DNA of 64,000 nucleotides from Cellulomonas sp. (GTDB taxonomy: Bacteria > Actinomycetota > Actinomycetes > Actinomycetales > Cellulomonadaceae). Under the pieces are notes generated by a model. That model was not told where the DNA came from. It did not search any database and saw only the letters and a list, made by a program, of their open reading frames with translations. The stretch is taken from contig NZ_JADGMY010000028.1 in assembly GCF_015234515.1 (NCBI RefSeq), positions 412,713-476,712 on the forward strand, written 5' to 3'. Position numbers and translations under genes: made by a program. How positions within the stretch are numbered: position 1 is the first letter of the stretch; each line of letters starts with the position of its first letter. Below, one piece after another: positions 61,569 through 64,000 of the stretch.

Positions 61569-62774
61569 GTGAGCATCCCGTCCACCCCCGTCCGCACCGG
61601 TGTGACGATCCAGCGGCAGCCCGTCCTGCACCCCGACCGCAGCGTCTTCGCCTACGCGGTGCGCGGCGTCGTCCCGGACGTCGACGGCCGCCCGATGCCC
61701 GAGGGCTCGGTCGAGCACATGGTCGACGCGATGTTCCGCACCATCGACCTGGAGACGCTCGCCGGCGAGCGCCCGCTCGTCGTGCGACTCACCCGCGGCC
61801 TGCTCGCCTCCCCCGGCGAGCTGCTCCACCTGCCACGCGGCGTCGTCCTCGAGGTCCCGCCGCACGTGCTCGCGGACCCGACGGCGCTCGACCGCCTGCG
61901 CGCCATGGTCGACGACGAGCAGCGCCTGGCCCTCGCGGACTACGTCGGCCGGCCGGACCAGGACGCGGCGCTGCCGCTCGTCCAGATGGTCAAGGTCGAC
62001 GCCGCGTGCGACCGCAGGCTCCTCGACGTGCGCGTCGCGCGGGCGTCGTCACGCGGTGCCGTCGTCGTCGCCGAGAACGCCACGACGCCGGCCCGCGTCG
62101 ACGCCGCCCTCGAGGCCGGTGCCGAGCTGCTCCAGGGGCCGCTCGTCATCGACCGCCGCCATGAGCCCGAGCGCGCGATGAGCGTCGGCGAGATCCAGTG
62201 CGTCGAGCTCATCCGCCTCGTCTCCGGCCCGAACCCCGACCCGGCCGCGTGCGCCGACACCATCTCGCGCGACCCGGAGCTCTCCATCCGCGTGCTCCAC
62301 CTCGTCAACTCCTCGGCGATGGGCGTGCGGCACAAGGTGGACTCGGTGCAGCGCGCCGTCGTGCTGCTCGGCCCGCGCCCGCTCGGGGCGCTGGCGACCG
62401 CGGCGATCATCGGCTCGACGCCCGCGACGATGGAGACCCTCTGGTACCTGCTCACGCGTGCCACGGCCTGCGGCACGATCGTGGGCGACGACGTCGCCTA
62501 CACCGTCGGCCTGCTGTCCTCGGTCGCGGCGCGGCTCCAGCTCCCCCCGGCGACGATCGTCTCCCGCTCCGGGGTCTCGGCCGAGGTGGCCGACGCCCTC
62601 GAGCGCGGCACCGGCCGCTACGGCCCGGTGCTGCGTGCCGTCCTCGCCCAGGAGCGCAACGACAGCGAGGGCGTCGCCGCGGCCGGGTTCGACCCGCGCG
62701 ACGTCGCCCGCGCCTACCTCGACGCGGTCGCCACCGCGCTGTCCGTCGCGAGCCGCATCGCCGCGACCGGCTGA
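61569..62774 (+). CDS. EAL-HDOD (YuxH-like) signalling protein
   Basis: This 401-residue protein has an N-terminal EAL-like domain whose catalytic residues are lost (RQPVLHPDRSVFAYAVRG in place of an ExLxR signature; VQMVKVDAA keeps the fold), then an HDOD domain (VELIRLVSGPNPDPAACADT, LHLVNSSAMGVRHKVDSVQR, AVVLLGPRPLGALATAAIIG). This architecture is YuxH/CdgJ-like; relatives affect motility without cyclic-di-GMP hydrolysis. GTG 61569 has CAGGAGG upstream. It likely belongs to the FliA regulon. Confidence 0.87.
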   Translation: MSIPSTPVRTGVTIQRQPVLHPDRSVFAYAVRGVVPDVDGRPMPEGSVEHMVDAMFRTIDLETLAGERPLVVRLTRGLLASPGELLHLPRGVVLEVPPHVLADPTALDRLRAMVDDEQRLALADYVGRPDQDAALPLVQMVKVDAACDRRLLDVRVARASSRGAVVVAENATTPARVDAALEAGAELLQGPLVIDRRHEPERAMSVGEIQCVELIRLVSGPNPDPAACADTISRDPELSIRVLHLVNSSAMGVRHKVDSVQRAVVLLGPRPLGALATAAIIGSTPATMETLWYLLTRATACGTIVGDDVAYTVGLLSSVAARLQLPPATIVSRSGVSAEVADALERGTGRYGPVLRAVLAQERNDSEGVAAAGFDPRDVARAYLDAVATALSVASRIAATG

Positions 62775-62822
62775 CCGCCCGGCGGGCCGACCGCACGGGC
62801 CCCCGAGCAGCCCCGGACGCGC

Positions 62823-62858
62823 CGAGGGCCGGCCACCCCTGCGGGTGACCGGCCCTCG
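62823..62858. terminator. Bidirectional terminator between EAL-HDOD and groEL
   Basis: Sixteen-base arms (CGAGGGCCGG... / ...CCGGCCCTCG) with one mismatch and a 4-nt loop lie between the convergent genes. Confidence 0.85.
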
Positions 62859-62883
62859 TGCCGTTCAGGTGGTGCTCAGCGAC

Positions 62884-64000
62884 TCAGAAACCGCCGCCGA
62901 AGTCCTCGCCACCGCCGCCGCCGCCGGCCGGGGCCGACTTCTCCGGCTTGTCGGCCACGACGGCCTCCGTGGTGAGGAACAGCGCCGCGATGGACGCGGC
63001 GTTCTGCAGCGCGGAGCGCGTGACCTTGACCGGGTCGTTGACGCCCGCGGCCAGCAGGTCCTCGTACACGCCGGTCGCGGCGTTGAGGCCGTGCCCGGCG
63101 GGGAGGTTGCGGACCTTCTCCGCCACGACGCCGCCCTCGAGGCCGGCGTTGATGGCGATCTGCTTGAGCGGGGCCTCGATCGCGTACTTCACGATGTTGG
63201 CACCGGTCGCCTCGTCACCCTCGAGCTCGAGCTTCTCGAACGCGACCTTGCCGGCCTGGATGAGCGCCACGCCACCACCGGCGACGATGCCCTCCTCGAC
63301 GGCCGCCTTGGCGTTGCGCACGGCGTCCTCGATGCGGTGCTTGCGCTCCTTGAGCTCGACCTCGGTGGCCGCGCCCGCCTTGATGACGGCGACGCCACCG
63401 GCGAGCTTCGCGAGACGCTCCTGGAGCTTCTCGCGGTCGTAGTCCGAGTCCGAGTTCTCGATCTCGGCACGGATCTGGTTGACGCGGCCCGCGATCAGCG
63501 AGGCCTCGCCACCACCCTCGACGATGGTCGTCTCGTCCTTCGTGACGACGACCTTGCGCGCGGTGCCGAGCACCTCGAGGCCGACCGAGTCCAGCTTCAG
63601 ACCGACGGTCTCGGAGACGACCTGGCCACCGGTGAGGACGGCCATGTCCTGCAGCATCGCCTTGCGGCGGTCGCCGAAGCCCGGCGCCTTGACGGCGATG
63701 GACTTGAAGATGCCGCGGATGCGGTTGACGACGAGCGTCGCCAGCGCCTCGGACTCGACGTCCTCGGCCACGATGAGCAGCGGCTTGCCGGCCTGGATGA
63801 CCTTCTCCAGCAGCGGCAGCAGGTCCTTGACGTTCGAGACCTTGGACTCGACGAGCAGGACGTACGCGTCCTCCAGGACGGCCTCCTGGCGCTCCGGGTC
63901 CGTCACGAAGTACGCCGACAGGAAGCCCTTGTCGAAGCGCATGCCCTCGGTGAGCTCGAGCTCGAGGCCCAGGGCGCTCGACTCCTCGACGGTGATGACG
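62884..64000 (-). CDS. groEL: Chaperonin GroEL, 5'-truncated by the window edge
   Basis: The visible 371 residues are the C-terminal two thirds of the 60-kDa chaperonin. They begin in [20 protein letters not shown] and include [77 protein letters not shown] and [20 protein letters not shown]. The tail is Gly-rich ([13 protein letters not shown]) without the terminal Met repeat of many homologues and without a His-rich tail, so it is nearer to the actinobacterial housekeeping GroEL. The start lies outside the window. Confidence 0.98.
   Translation of the reverse strand, partial: VITVEESSALGLELELTEGMRFDKGFLSAYFVTDPERQEAVLEDAYVLLVESKVSNVKDLLPLLEKVIQAGKPLLIVAEDVESEALATLVVNRIRGIFKSIAVKAPGFGDRRKAMLQDMAVLTGGQVVSETVGLKLDSVGLEVLGTARKVVVTKDETTIVEGGGEASLIAGRVNQIRAEIENSDSDYDREKLQERLAKLAGGVAVIKAGAATEVELKERKHRIEDAVRNAKAAVEEGIVAGGGVALIQAGKVAFEKLELEGDEATGANIVKYAIEAPLKQIAINAGLEGGVVAEKVRNLPAGHGLNAATGVYEDLLAAGVNDPVKVTRSALQNAASIAALFLTTEAVVADKPEKSAPAGGGGGGEDFGGGF

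Overview
The window comes from a very GC-rich, motile actinobacterium. Gene repertoire and protein style (DUF4031 protein, NSS transporter with a MetS-type small subunit, Gram-positive flagellum without P/L-ring genes, GroEL ending in a glycine-rich tail) suggest Micrococcales, most likely Cellulomonas or a close relative. The genus call is inference; no rRNA or tRNA is present.

Bases 1-21,070 form a urea-nitrogen island. After a repeat-rich left edge and a DUF4031 gene, a minus-strand operon carries urea carboxylase, allophanate hydrolase and a Co/Ni permease CbiM. Divergent from it are an NSS transporter with its 44-residue small subunit. Then come a FadR-type GntR regulator and a complete urea ABC transporter (urtABCDE, minus strand), divergent from a complete urease operon ureABCFGD with a second tandem ureD copy. 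Cells could therefore import urea and degrade it either by the ATP- and biotin-dependent route or by the nickel route. Shared 10-bp elements around a GTATAC core lie in front of the urea carboxylase gene and in the urtA/ureA divergent promoter, and are candidate operators. ureF carries an in-frame insertion built of an inverted 20-bp repeat around a 12-bp tandem repeat.

An alaA-type aminotransferase (21,095-22,324) separates this from about 40 kb of motility genes. First comes a chemotaxis operon on the minus strand (cheA-cheW-two MCPs-cheB-cheR-cheY-cheX-cheY-unknown), then csrA. A long minus-strand flagellar block follows in transcription units flgBC-fliEFGHIJK-flgDE-M15 peptidase, flbD-motAB-fliL, and fliMNOPQR-flhBA-flhF-like; then fliC-fliD-fliS-unknown and fliA. 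Divergent on the plus strand are flgN-flgK-flgL-fliW and an EAL-HDOD gene. Neighbouring genes are mostly joined by ATGA/GTGA/TGATG overlaps.

Reading the intergenic DNA shows one recurring promoter pattern, TCA(G/C)-N15-(G/T)CCGATNN, at seven flagellar or chemotaxis units. It matches the expected FliA/WhiG sigma pattern, and FliA is encoded here. The fliC leader has a GGA-loop hairpin plus a Shine-Dalgarno overlapping AGGA, and csrA and fliW are both encoded, so a CsrA-FliW-flagellin feedback circuit is likely. The fliA/flgN intergenic region (347 bp) holds two CRP/GlxR-like sites and two further palindromes.

A 5'-truncated groEL runs off the right edge. No tRNA, rRNA, insertion sequence, prophage or CRISPR array was seen.
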